Shown one piece after another: positions 1-7,015 of a stretch of 37,640 bases of DNA. Each line of letters opens with the position of its first letter. Within the stretch, counting starts at the first letter, position 1. Origin of the DNA: an uncultured Candidatus Berkelbacteria bacterium (GTDB taxonomy: Bacteria; Patescibacteriota; UBA1384; CAILIB01); contig CAILIB010000019.1 of the NCBI GenBank assembly GCA_903834195.1, positions 1 through 37,640 on the forward strand, written 5' to 3'. The notes below the pieces were generated by a model. The model did not search any database. It had not been told where the DNA came from and saw only the letters and a program-made list of their open reading frames with translations. Position numbers and translations under genes: made by a program.

Positions 1-15
1 CTTTTCTTACCCGCC

Positions 16-288
16 TTACTTTACGAGATGACGTAGTGCCTTTCCAGCGTGGAAACGAGGAAGACGAAGCTCAGGAATTTGGATGTGTTCTTTGTTGTGT
101 GGGTTAACGCCGCGACGTGCCTGACGAACTCCAACATCGAATGAACCAAAACCAGTGATGGTTACTTTTTCATTCTTGCTAAGAGCACCAGATACGAGAT
201 CAACTACAGCGTTTACTCCGGCGGCGGCTTCCGCTTTTGACAAGCCTGTTTTCTTTGCGACAGCGGCGATCAGTTCGACTTTGTTCAT
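16..288 (-). CDS. hup: HU family DNA-binding protein
   Basis: A 90-residue nucleoid protein of the usual HU length. HU dimers bend and compact DNA without sequence specificity. The sequence shows the helical N-terminus starting MNKVELIAAVAKKTGLSKAEA, the GFGSF turn at about residues 46-50, and the DNA-binding arm with the conserved RRGVNPHN proline at its tip, followed by the C-terminal helix PGKAL-like stretch (HAGKALRHLVK). No clear Shine-Dalgarno sequence precedes the ATG. IHF is the alternative, but the sequence is closer to HU. Confidence 0.95.
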   Translation of the reverse strand: MNKVELIAAVAKKTGLSKAEAAAGVNAVVDLVSGALSKNEKVTITGFGSFDVGVRQARRGVNPHNKEHIQIPELRLPRFHAGKALRHLVK

Positions 289-322
289 GGAGAACGTATT
301 TAATTTTGATAAAAAGTAAGGA

Positions 323-1108
323 CTAGAGTGCGGTTCGACGGATATGCTCGATTCGCAGAGCCTGCTGTGAATCGGTATCGATTTCGCAGAAAACGGCTCC
401 TAGCTCACATTGTCCTGATGCCACATTATATCGCCATGGCAGGCCTGTCAAGAAACTTTTTAACACCTCTTCTTTATCCGCTCCTAGACTAGAATCCTGT
501 GGACCCGTCATTCCGATGTCAGAAATAAATCCAGTTCCCTTCGGCAATACCTGACAATCAGCTGTAGGAACATGTGTATGTGTACCAACTACAAGACCAA
601 CTCGTCCGTCAGCGTACTCTGCCAACATGCGTTTTTCACTCGTTGCTTCAGCGTGAAAATCAACCACATTAATATCAGCTACAGGATGCTCTTTTAGAAC
701 TTTATCTAGTACATGAAATGGTGATTCTACATTGGCACCGGTAAACACACGGCCAATCAAATTAATCAGACGCAGTCGCTTCCCTTTTACCGTTAAATCC
801 AGGTATCCCTTACCCGGGACATTTGTATAATTTGCAGGTCTCACAATCATTATCTCGGGTCGATCCAAGTACGGCACAATGTCATTTGATTGCCAAATAT
901 GGTCACCACTTGTCATGGCGTCAATGCCCATTTTCATCAACTCTTCGTAATGAGCCTTGTTCACTCCTTTTCCGTGAGTAGCATTTTCACAGTTCGCAAA
1001 AACAAGATCGGGCGAATATTCAGCTCTCAGCTTTGGTAGCCATTCTGCGATAGTGTCACGCCCAGGCTCACCAACAATGTCGCCGAAGTAAAGTATTGAA
1101 ATTTTCAT
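323..1108 (-). CDS. ymdB: YmdB-family metallophosphoesterase
   Basis: 261 residues, typical length for the YmdB/TIGR00282 family, whose Bacillus member is a 2',3'-cyclic nucleotide phosphodiesterase. Metal-binding motifs are visible in order: FGDIVGEPGR (residues 8-17), NCENATHGKG (39-48), SGDHIWQ (67-73), VDFHAEATSEK (about 149-159) and VGTHTHVPTAD (about 174-184). Its neighbour RNase Y, two genes upstream on the same strand, is the classic partner of ymdB in Firmicutes. A TAGTAT -10 element lies exactly 6 nt before the ATG, so the mRNA is probably leaderless. Confidence 0.93.
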   Translation of the reverse strand: MKISILYFGDIVGEPGRDTIAEWLPKLRAEYSPDLVFANCENATHGKGVNKAHYEELMKMGIDAMTSGDHIWQSNDIVPYLDRPEIMIVRPANYTNVPGKGYLDLTVKGKRLRLINLIGRVFTGANVESPFHVLDKVLKEHPVADINVVDFHAEATSEKRMLAEYADGRVGLVVGTHTHVPTADCQVLPKGTGFISDIGMTGPQDSSLGADKEEVLKSFLTGLPWRYNVASGQCELGAVFCEIDTDSQQALRIEHIRRTAL

Positions 1109-1114
1109 AGTGGA

Positions 1115-1120
1115 ATACTA
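1115..1120 (-). promoter_or_regulatory. -10 element of ymdB (leaderless start)
   Basis: TAGTAT on the minus strand, six bases before the ymdB ATG at 1108. No Shine-Dalgarno sequence can fit between them. The same 6-nt spacing recurs at six other genes in the window. Confidence 0.5.
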
Positions 1121-1145
1121 GCAAGAGATACGCAAAACAGCAAAG

Positions 1146-1577
1146 TTAAAACCCGAGACTTTTAAGGACAGCATCGTGATGGAACGAAATATCCTCAGGC
1201 AGTACATGAAAAAATTGCAGTGCTTTAGTTTCTTCAGTTGCATGCATTGCACCCAGTAATTTAACACGATACACAACATCAACCACATGTCCTCGAGGGT
1301 CTGCATCCAGATTTTCAAACACACCTAAAAGCTCCGAACCACTCTCAATTTCAGCGCCCAATTCTGTAGTAACAACTCTTTCAATACAGTTTTGAATAGT
1401 TTCGTTTTTTAGTAAGAAACTACCTGGGTAATGCCAACTCCCCTTCTTTGGCTCAATTGCGCGCTGAGTAAGCAGCACTGCACCCGATTCATCTTCGACA
1501 TGAACATTAATTGCGATTCGAGGCACCCATTCAAAAGTTTTGAGAAATAATTCGTGTGGCAATTTTTCAACTTTCAT
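1146..1577 (-). CDS. Nudix-fold protein with degenerate Nudix box
   Basis: 143 residues with a Nudix hydrolase fold: VPRIAINVHVEDESGAVLLTQR leads into WHYPGSFLLKNETIQNC, matching the region before and into the Nudix box. Aligning to GX5EX7REUXEEXGU, the box reads ...E(x7)RVVTTELGA: the Glu after Arg is Val and the first Glu of the EE pair is Thr, so only one of the usual metal-binding acidic residues of that helix remains. The protein may be inactive as a pyrophosphatase or use other ligands. It lies between ymdB and rny on the same strand. The substrate cannot be told. Confidence 0.8.
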   Translation of the reverse strand: MKVEKLPHELFLKTFEWVPRIAINVHVEDESGAVLLTQRAIEPKKGSWHYPGSFLLKNETIQNCIERVVTTELGAEIESGSELLGVFENLDADPRGHVVDVVYRVKLLGAMHATEETKALQFFHVLPEDISFHHDAVLKSLGF

Positions 1578-1621
1578 AGGGATCTTTTTACTTTATTTTC
1601 ATCTTTTAGAGTATCAGCAGA

Positions 1622-1650
1622 TTGACATTTTAGCAAAAATAAGCTATAGT
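1622..1650 (+). promoter_or_regulatory. Near-consensus sigma70 promoter
   Basis: TTGACA, 17-nt spacer, TATAGT. It points to the small ORF starting at 1659, eight bases after the -10 element, which implies a leaderless transcript. It is one of the best-matching promoters in the window. Confidence 0.8.
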
Positions 1651-1658
1651 AGCCGATC

Positions 1659-1853
1659 TTGAAAAAGTTCTTAAAGGAGCACGGCATTTGCGTAGCTCTC
1701 TGGTCGTCACTTGGCTGCTACGTATGTATGCAATACACACATGCACCAGCCGTACTAAAATCGTACGGCTGGGTAGTACCCGTAGCAATCCTCATTTTAG
1801 CGGCATTTTCCACAAGAGAACGCCGTCCGTCAAAAAAGCCCGCCACCTCGTAA
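1659..1853 (+). CDS. Small membrane protein of unknown function
   Basis: 64 residues from a TTG start at 1659, directly downstream of a TTGACA-N17-TATAGT promoter. There is one clear hydrophobic segment (WVVPVAILILAAF, about 38-50) and a weaker one near residues 10-24, then a basic tail. I do not recognise it. Support for a real gene is the strong promoter plus a terminator whose 5' arm encodes the last codons, with the TAA stop in the hairpin loop. There is no Shine-Dalgarno sequence. It faces the minus-strand rny gene tail to tail. Confidence 0.5.
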   Translation: MKKFLKEHGICVALWSSLGCYVCMQYTHAPAVLKSYGWVVPVAILILAAFSTRERRPSKKPATS

Positions 1854-1875
1854 GAGGCAGCGGGCTCATTTTTTT
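1837..1875. terminator. Bidirectional terminator
   Basis: AGCCCGC-CA-CCTC, loop GTAA, GAGG-CA-GCGGGCT, with a T-run on the right and an A-run on the left. It can serve the small plus-strand ORF and rny on the minus strand. Confidence 0.85.
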
Positions 1876-1886
1876 GTCAGAATACC

Positions 1887-3371
1887 TTAGCTTGCAAACG
1901 CGACTGAACGAGTCTCGCGAATAACGTTAACTTTAACCTGACCAGGATAGGTCAACTCTTCCTCAATCTTCGCAGCAATGGTCTTAGCCATCTTTGCAGC
2001 TTCAAGGTCGTCAATCTCACCCGGACGAACAAATACACGTACTTCACGACCCGCCTGAATTGCGAAAGACCGCTCTACGCCCGTAAATGCATTCGCAACG
2101 TTCTCTAGGTCGCGCAGACGCTCAACATACTCTTCATACGAGCCACGACGCGCACCAGGACGTGCTCCGGAGATAGCGTCAGCTGTACGAATAATCCATG
2201 CTTCGGTAGTTTCTGCAGCCACGTCATCGTGGTGAGCAATAATCGCGTGCACAATTTCTTCAGCAAGTTTGTACTTACGCGCAATGTCAGCCGAAATGTG
2301 GTGGTGAGGTGCTTTAATATCATGATCAAGCGCCTTACCTAAGTCGTGCAGCAAGCCAGCTGTACGTGATACTTGAACGTTTGCCCCCAACTCTTCAGCA
2401 ATAAGACCAGAGATTTTGGATACTTCAATCGAGTGAGCTAACATATTCTGGCCATATGAAGTTCGGAACTTCAACTGACCAAGAATACGGACAATCTCCT
2501 TTGGAAGACCTGAAACTTTAGCTTCAAGCACCGCAGCTTCACCCGCTTTGCGAATTGTTACATTCACTTCTTCAGTGGCTTTCAGCACCAATTCTTCGAT
2601 ACGAGCTGGTTGAATACGCCCATCACGAATCAGCTGCTCAAGCGCAACACGACCGATTTCACGACGAACTGGATCAAACGAGCTAATCAGAACTGTATCC
2701 GGACTATCATCAATCAGAAGATCAACTCCAGTTGCTTTTTCAAAAGCAATAATGTTACGACCTTCTTTTCCAATCAAGCGACCCTTCATTTCATCACTTG
2801 GAATAGTCACCGCGAATACAGTATTTTCAGCAGTTACATCTGAAGAAATACGCGCCAAAATAGTGGCTAGACGCTTACGCGCCTCTGCCTCAACTGCAGA
2901 TTCTGTTTCTTCATCAAGAGCACGCATTCGCTTGAGAATGTCGTCCTTTTGACTCTTTTCAACCAATGTCAGAAGCGCAGTTTTTGCATCTTCCTTGGTC
3001 ATTTTAGCGATACGTTCCAGAGAAGCCTGTTGCTTCTCACGAATATCCTTAATCGCTTCTTTAATCTCAAGAACTTCTTCGTTCTTGCGTTCCCATTCCT
3101 GGCGAAGCTTTTCCTGATCTTTAGAGCGCTTATCAATGCTCTCTTCACGGTTCTGGAGCGACTTTTCAAGTTCGCGCAAAAATTTCTGACGATCTTCAGC
3201 TTCTTTTAGTAGCTCTGAACGACGCTTCTCAGCATCTTCTTGAGCACGTTTAATGAGGCGTTCAGCCTCTTTCTCGGCACTCTTGTTACGGTTCTTGTTA
3301 CGAGATTCGCTCACGAAAAAGCTACCCGCTCCTCCACCCACAAGGCCTAGAATCAACAGTACGATTTCCAT
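1887..3371 (-). CDS. rny: Ribonuclease Y
   Basis: 494 residues. Rny is a membrane-anchored endoribonuclease that starts mRNA decay. Order: an N-terminal membrane segment (IVLLILGLVGGGAGSFF), a long charged coiled coil to about residue 185, a KH domain with the signature GRLIGKEGRNI (about 207-217), and an HD domain with HSIEV (about 312) and LLHDLGKA (about 340) plus HHISAD and AIIAHHDD. All catalytic HD residues appear present. It is slightly shorter than the Bacillus protein (520). ymdB lies downstream with one gene between. Confidence 0.96.
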   Translation of the reverse strand: MEIVLLILGLVGGGAGSFFVSESRNKNRNKSAEKEAERLIKRAQEDAEKRRSELLKEAEDRQKFLRELEKSLQNREESIDKRSKDQEKLRQEWERKNEEVLEIKEAIKDIREKQQASLERIAKMTKEDAKTALLTLVEKSQKDDILKRMRALDEETESAVEAEARKRLATILARISSDVTAENTVFAVTIPSDEMKGRLIGKEGRNIIAFEKATGVDLLIDDSPDTVLISSFDPVRREIGRVALEQLIRDGRIQPARIEELVLKATEEVNVTIRKAGEAAVLEAKVSGLPKEIVRILGQLKFRTSYGQNMLAHSIEVSKISGLIAEELGANVQVSRTAGLLHDLGKALDHDIKAPHHHISADIARKYKLAEEIVHAIIAHHDDVAAETTEAWIIRTADAISGARPGARRGSYEEYVERLRDLENVANAFTGVERSFAIQAGREVRVFVRPGEIDDLEAAKMAKTIAAKIEEELTYPGQVKVNVIRETRSVAFAS

Positions 3372-3649
3372 TTAAGCCCTTTCGAATCACGCCGGGCTCA
3401 CGCAGCAAAAAACCCCGTTATTACACGGTATAGGAGAACAAATTACTTGATATTGCTGTGAAAGATGTGAGCATACGTGCGGTGATGTCGGTTTCTATCT
3501 TTGATTAAATTTCCGCATGTCTTGCGACAAAGTCAGAGTAGCGGATTTGGGTATTAAATGCAATTGACCGTGGCAAAATTTTCAGGTAGAGTTGCCTGGT
3601 ATCAATAGAGAAATTGATCGAGGAATTACACATAGTATTCCTCGGGGTC
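3372..3649. other. Intergenic stretch without a gene
   Basis: No convincing gene. It holds the rny upstream region (a weak ACCG...CGGG hairpin near 3405-3430) and, towards tRNA-Pro, short inverted repeats such as ATCAAT...ATTGAT (3601-3618) and CGAGGAAT...ATTCCTCG (about 3619-3644). The ORFs called across here are antisense tRNA shadows. Confidence 0.5.
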
Positions 3650-3721
3650 CGATCGCTACGCGATCGTAGCCCTCCTCGGAATCCCACTGCGAAAGTAAGC
3701 TTTCGCGCCGGTATTCCTCGT
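3650..3721 (+). repeat. Palindrome cluster upstream of tRNA-Pro
   Basis: Two perfect hairpins, CGATCGC-TAC-GCGATCG (3650-3666) and GCGAAAG-TAAG-CTTTCGC (3689-3706), followed by GTATTCCTCG directly before the tRNA. A GTATTCCTCG-GGGT copy of the tRNA 5' junction also occurs near 3635-3648. The organisation matches palindromes before two other tRNA genes in this window. Confidence 0.6.
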
Positions 3722-3797
3722 CGGGGTATAGCACAGTTGGTAGTGCGCCTGGTTTGGGACCAGGAGGTCCTCAGTTCGAGTCTGAGTACCCCGACCA
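3722..3797 (+). tRNA. tRNA-Pro(TGG)
   Basis: Acceptor CGGGGTA pairs with TACCCCG, followed by A and an encoded CCA. The anticodon stem CCTGG/CCAGG has loop TTTGGGA, giving anticodon TGG. T-loop is TTCGAGT. The last 20 bases are repeated exactly at 4013-4032. Confidence 0.96.
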
Positions 3798-3803
3798 TAG
3801 TGA

Positions 3804-3830
3804 AACGCTCACCGAAAGGTGGGCGTTTTG
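3804..3830 (+). terminator. Terminator after tRNA-Pro
   Basis: ACGCTCACC, loop GAAA, GGTGGGCGT, then TTTG. Short U-run. Confidence 0.6.
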
Positions 3831-4012
3831 CTATATGTGAGATTATTCTCAGACTCGAACGGGAAAGGGGTCGGGAAAACTCTAGTTTTCCCGTGGAGGA
3901 AAGCAGGTTCACAAAGTGAACCGTTGGAAACCTGTGAATGTTCTGGGGGAACATTCACTTACCATGTGCAAACTTGCCATTATCAATGGGTTTCCAAGGC
4001 CGAAGGCAGTGA
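3831..4012. repeat. Hairpin-rich insert between duplicated tRNA-Pro ends
   Basis: No gene. Three close hairpins (GGGAAAACT/AGTTTTCCC, GGTTCAC-AAA-GTGAACC, GTGAATGTTC/GAACATTCAC), plus TTGGAAACC pairing with GGTTTCCAA across the third one. It lies exactly between two copies of the tRNA-Pro 3' end, so it may be what is left of an integrated element. Confidence 0.5.
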
Positions 4013-4032
4013 GAGTCTGAGTACCCCGACCA
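4013..4032 (+). repeat. Duplicate of the tRNA-Pro 3' end (att-like)
   Basis: GAGTCTGAGTACCCCGACCA, identical to tRNA positions 3778-3797 including CCA. A displaced tRNA 3' end is the usual scar of an element integrated at a tRNA gene. Confidence 0.75.
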
Positions 4033-4034
4033 AG

Positions 4035-4074
4035 AATCAGAATGCTCAAATTAAATTGAGTGTTCTGATTTTTT
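4035..4074 (+). terminator. Intrinsic terminator
   Basis: AATCAGAA-TG-CTCAA / TTGAG-TG-TTCTGATT followed by TTTT. It directly follows the displaced tRNA-Pro end, and was probably the original tRNA terminator. Confidence 0.8.
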
Positions 4075-4144
4075 GTAACACACTCTTTCCCCAAACCCAC
4101 CTTTCTGGTATAAAAGGTAAGCACACACCAGGTAAGTCTGACGT

Positions 4145-4219
4145 GCGGGTATCGTATAATGATTTTTATATCTGCCTTCCAAGCAGAGGATACGGGTTTG
4201 ATTCCCGTTACCCGCTCCA
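4145..4219 (+). tRNA. tRNA-Gly(TCC), unusual D/T loops
   Basis: Acceptor GCGGGTA/TACCCGC with T and encoded CCA. Anticodon stem TCTGC/GCAGA, loop CTTCCAA, anticodon TCC. The D-loop reads AATGATTT where most tRNA-Gly have a GG pair, and the T-loop reads TTTGATT where TTCGATT is normal; the two changes could compensate (A19 with U56). Confidence 0.9.
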
Positions 4220-4260
4220 AAGAAAAGAGGTCTCTCTTAGCCAGAGGCCTCTTTTCTTTG
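4218..4260 (+). terminator. Stem-loop after tRNA-Gly
   Basis: CAAAGAAAAGAGG pairs with CCTCTTTTCTTTG across an 18-nt loop. It starts inside the CCA end. The 3' arm itself is U-rich. Confidence 0.7.
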
Positions 4261-4282
4261 AATTCAATTTAATTGCTACAGG

Positions 4283-4311
4283 TAGACAAAACCTGTTATT
4301 TATGGTACAAA
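4283..4311 (+). promoter_or_regulatory. Promoter of small membrane protein gene
   Basis: TAGACA, 17-nt spacer, TACAAA; predicted start near 4318. A small CACC-GTAA-GGTG hairpin follows in the leader. Confidence 0.5.
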
Positions 4312-4351
4312 TAAACATCACCGTAAGGTGAAATTCCGATCAGAGGGTACT

Positions 4352-4585
4352 ATGAAAAAATACCTTGGATGGCTCACATTTTTCGCTGTCATTATGTTGG
4401 GACTTGCGAGTCTCGCACAATTCGACAAACGAGCCTTCATGGCAATCAGCTTAGTAGAACCAATACTTCTCCTAAGTATCTACTCTACAATCTTAAGCAG
4501 TCAAAGACGTCCTGCACTACTAGCAATGATAACCGTCATTGTGTGCGGGGACATCCCGATTGCCTACTCCACCCTTTTTGGGTAG
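4352..4585 (+). CDS. Small two-segment membrane protein, unknown
   Basis: 77 residues from the ATG at 4352 (the track start at 4328 is a GTG inside the leader hairpin). Hydrophobic stretches at about WLTFFAVIMLGLASLA and LVEPILLLSIYSTIL, and a third towards ITVIVCGDIPIAYS, indicate two or three membrane passes. No family recognised. The strong terminator after it and a promoter before it make it a self-contained unit between two tRNA genes. Confidence 0.5.
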   Translation: MKKYLGWLTFFAVIMLGLASLAQFDKRAFMAISLVEPILLLSIYSTILSSQRRPALLAMITVIVCGDIPIAYSTLFG

Positions 4586-4619
4586 GAACCCCGGACGAGA
4601 GAATCCCTTCTTTCGTCCG

Positions 4620-4668
4620 AAACCTTGAATGTTCAAGATAAAACTTGAGAATTCAAGGTTTCTTTTTT
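4620..4668 (+). terminator. Strong intrinsic terminator
   Basis: AAACCTTGAAT..TCAAG / CTTGA..ATTCAAGGTTT followed by CTTTTTT. A second hairpin CGGACGA...TCGTCCG precedes it (about 4591-4619). Confidence 0.85.
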
Positions 4669-4695
4669 ACCCTAGAAGTTTCCTATAAAATAGGC

Positions 4696-4701
4696 TATAG
4701 T
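4696..4701 (+). promoter_or_regulatory. -10 element before tRNA-His
   Basis: TATAGT, 28 nt before the tRNA. The -35 at 17-nt spacing (TAGAAG) is poor. Confidence 0.4.
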
Positions 4702-4729
4702 CGGTAAGTCCTAAACAGATTGTATATAT

Positions 4730-4806
4730 GGTGGCTGTGGCGCAGTTGGTAGCGCTCCTGATTGTGGCTCAGGTGGTCGTGGGTTCGAGTCCCATCAGTC
4801 ACCCCA
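4730..4806 (+). tRNA. tRNA-His(GTG)
   Basis: Acceptor GTGGCTG/CAGTCAC with an extra 5' G (4730) facing C73, the tRNA-His identity element, and an encoded CCA. Anticodon stem CCTGA/TCAGG, loop TTGTGGC, anticodon GTG. Confidence 0.96.
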
Positions 4807-4844
4807 ACGAAAATGAAGAGGTATCCCCTCTTCATTTTCGTTGT
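4806..4844 (+). terminator. Terminator-like hairpin after tRNA-His
   Basis: AACGAAAATGAAGAGG, loop TATC, then the matching CCTCTTCATTTTCGTT arm. Confidence 0.7.
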
Positions 4845-4871
4845 TCCACAGCACCCTCCAAATATGATAGG

Positions 4872-6677
4872 ATGAGCTCTATGTCTTCTGAAAAAACTCA
4901 AAAAACTACCCACGGAATAGGTATCTCCTACCTTTTCCAGTTCATGCCAAAGTATGCCGGACTTATCGTCACGAGCATGTTCTTTTTGATATTAGCTACT
5001 GTAGCTTCAAGCCTACAACCGGTATGGCTCAAGAAAATTATCGACCAAATTGCTGGTGGCACAACACTGCAAGGGTTATCTGCCCTCCTCATAACCTATT
5101 TTGGATTAAAAGCTTTTGAAGCACTTTTTGAGTTTATCCGCGATGTAAGCTTCGCTCCGGCTGAGATGGGTATTTGGCGGAGTATTTCAGAGCGCCTATT
5201 CTCACACATGATCAGCCTGCCAGTTAGTTATCACAATGAACAACGTGTCGGTGGAACATCTCGCAAAGTTTCCCGTGGCGGACGCGCCGTCAGTTTCATT
5301 CTTGATTTTCTGATTAGTAACATCCTACCGACTATTTTCAGTATTATTTTTGTGACTGTTGTTCTCTTTCGTTTATATGCTCCAATTTACGCTGTCATTA
5401 CCTTCCTAACAGTTGCTGCATATACTGCTTTTACGCTGTACGCTACCGATAAACGCCAAAAATATCGTCTCGCTGCCAACGAAGCTGATGATGAGGTTTC
5501 AGCTATAGAAGTTGATTCGATTGGAAACATCGACACGATTAAATATTTCAATAACGAACCCTTCCAGTTACAACGCTATTTGCCAGTTATTAATAAACGG
5601 TACAACTTAAGTGTTGCCTCCAATAACCTTTTTGCACTTATTAGTGGTGTGCAAGGAATTATTCTCCTGGTTGGAATGGGAACGATTTTATACCTTGGAA
5701 TTCTGCAAAATTTGCGTGGCGAGCTTACGATTGGAGACCTTGTTCTTCTAACCACCTATGTAACTCAACTTGCCTCACCTGTAGCAGTGCTTGGTTTCAT
5801 CTATCGCCAGATTAAAGACGGCCTCGCTGATTTAGATGGTATGGCCAAAATTATGGCCGAAGAGGTGACGATTAAAGAACCTGAACATCCGGTTCATATT
5901 GAAGATCCTAAAGGCGCGGTTGAATTTAGTAATGTCAGTTTTAAATATGCAACCGGGCGACAAGTTCTGAAAAATGTTTCCCTCTCAGTAAAGCCTGGTG
6001 AAAAAGTTGCCTTTGTCGGACCATCGGGAGTTGGAAAGTCTACGATTGTAAAACTTATGTTCCGCCTGTACGAAGTTACTGACGGGGCTATACTCATTGA
6101 CGGCGTTCCCCTAGCTGACATTAGCAAAGAGTCTCGTCGTGATATATTTGCCATTGTGCCACAGGAGCCTGTTCTCTTTAATGCCACCATTTCTGAGAAT
6201 ATTCGCTTTGGTAAACCTGATGCTACCGATGCAGAAGTCGAAGCTGCAGCCAAGCTTGCCAATGCCCACAATTTTATTGCAGCACTTGAGAAAAAGTATG
6301 AAACTACCGTCGGTGAACGTGGAGTAAAGCTATCTGGTGGCGAAAAACAGCGCGTTGCCATTGCTCGTGCCATCATCAAAGACCCCCGTATTCTTATATT
6401 TGATGAGGCAACTTCAGCGCTTGATTCGCACAGTGAGGAAATTATTCAGGAATCACTGCAGCGCGTTTCAAAAGGTCGCACTACGATCGCAATCGCCCAC
6501 CGCCTTTCAACAATTGCCGACTCTGATGTGATTTACGTTTTGAAAGATGGGAAAATTGCCGAACAAGGAACTCATAATTTATTGCTTGCTAAGGGTGGAA
6601 TTTACTCCGAGATGTGGCGTATTCAGGCTGAGCAACGTGAGGCTGAAGAGGTTCTTGAGGCTTTGCCGGAGGATTAA
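4872..6677 (+). CDS. ABC exporter (fused TMD-NBD half transporter)
   Basis: About 600 residues from the ATG at 4872; 4881 is a possible in-frame alternative. The track start at 4728 lies inside tRNA-His and is wrong. Six membrane helices are followed by a nucleotide-binding domain with Walker A GPSGVGKST, Q-loop VPQEP, signature LSGGEKQR, Walker B ILIFDEATSALD and H-loop AHRLST, so one polypeptide is a half transporter acting as a dimer in the inner membrane. The stretch NIDTIKYFNNEPFQ resembles the ETVKYFNNE motif of Atm1/ABCB7-like exporters, but the substrate is not certain. A weak promoter (TTGTTC-N16-TATGAT) abuts the start. The last 10 bases of the gene form the arm of a perfect inverted repeat. 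Confidence 0.92.
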   Translation: MSSMSSEKTQKTTHGIGISYLFQFMPKYAGLIVTSMFFLILATVASSLQPVWLKKIIDQIAGGTTLQGLSALLITYFGLKAFEALFEFIRDVSFAPAEMGIWRSISERLFSHMISLPVSYHNEQRVGGTSRKVSRGGRAVSFILDFLISNILPTIFSIIFVTVVLFRLYAPIYAVITFLTVAAYTAFTLYATDKRQKYRLAANEADDEVSAIEVDSIGNIDTIKYFNNEPFQLQRYLPVINKRYNLSVASNNLFALISGVQGIILLVGMGTILYLGILQNLRGELTIGDLVLLTTYVTQLASPVAVLGFIYRQIKDGLADLDGMAKIMAEEVTIKEPEHPVHIEDPKGAVEFSNVSFKYATGRQVLKNVSLSVKPGEKVAFVGPSGVGKSTIVKLMFRLYEVTDGAILIDGVPLADISKESRRDIFAIVPQEPVLFNATISENIRFGKPDATDAEVEAAAKLANAHNFIAALEKKYETTVGERGVKLSGGEKQRVAIARAIIKDPRILIFDEATSALDSHSEEIIQESLQRVSKGRTTIAIAHRLSTIADSDVIYVLKDGKIAEQGTHNLLLAKGGIYSEMWRIQAEQREAEEVLEALPED

Positions 6678-6735
6678 TCTGTTCAGATTGTATCTGTTCT
6701 GCTAGAATCGTGGAGCTGAACAGATTAATCCTCCG
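6667..6735. repeat. 20-bp perfect inverted repeat before tRNA-Arg
   Basis: Arms 6667-6686 and 6716-6735 (CGGAGGATTAATCTGTTCAG and its complement) with a 29-nt loop. The left arm includes the ABC gene stop codon. The loop holds TAGAAT, a possible -10 for the tRNA. No U-run follows, so it is not a standard terminator. Confidence 0.9.
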
Positions 6736-6746
6736 TTCACTCACTC
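6736..6746 (+). promoter_or_regulatory. Shared pre-tRNA 5' leader motif
   Basis: TTCACTCACTC directly abuts the tRNA. Near-identical leaders precede tRNA-Arg(TCT) (GTCTCACTCACTC) and tRNA-Lys (GTTCGCTCACTC). Confidence 0.5.
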
Positions 6747-6823
6747 GCGCTCATAGCTCAGCTGGATAGAGCGTCTGTCTTCGGAACAGAAGGCCGGGGG
6801 TTCGAATCCCTCTGGGCGCACCA
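6747..6823 (+). tRNA. tRNA-Arg(TCG), anchor of the cassette array
   Basis: Acceptor GCGCTCA/TGGGCGC, A, encoded CCA. Anticodon stem TCTGT/ACAGA, loop CTTCGGA, anticodon TCG. Its 3' end and flank (GGGCGCACCAAAGTTGTCAA) recur, slightly changed, as the core of five downstream repeats. Confidence 0.95.
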
Positions 6824-6945
6824 AAGTTGTCAATATGCAAAAAACACCTTGTGAAAGGTGTTTTTTGGTGTTCGAACTTTTTTTACTCAGCTCGTTTAAA
6901 TCAGATTAGTGCGCTTTGAACCCTGGAGTGAGTTGAACTTTTTGC
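6824..6945 (+). repeat. Cassette left-end repeat 1 (LE1)
   Basis: AAGTTGTCAATATGC, the hairpin AAAAAACACC-TTGTGAA-AGGTGTTTTTT (about 6839-6868), GGTGTTCGA, a variable segment, then GAACCCTGGAGTGAGTTGAACTTTTT. The same order occurs after the core in repeats 2, 3 and 5. The hairpin also serves as terminator of the tRNA. Confidence 0.8.
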
Positions 6946-7015
6946 CATTAAATCAGCAGATCGACCTCTGAACTTATCAATAATTTTCAAAATAGATTCA
7001 TGATAAAATAATCCT

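Noticed and set aside
3372-3460. Terminator or attenuator before rny (ACCG..CGGGGTTTTTT)
   Set aside because: Stem too weak to call with confidence.
3505-4331. ORFs 3505..3954, 3614..3919, 3819..4331 and 3909..4220
   Set aside because: They cross tRNA-Pro and tRNA-Gly; typical antisense or sense tRNA reading frames (for example GVLRLELRTSWSQT), not genes.
4695-4913. ORF over tRNA-His (4695..4913) and the 4728 start of the ABC gene
   Set aside because: Lies in the tRNA and its terminator; the ABC gene starts at 4872 or 4881.
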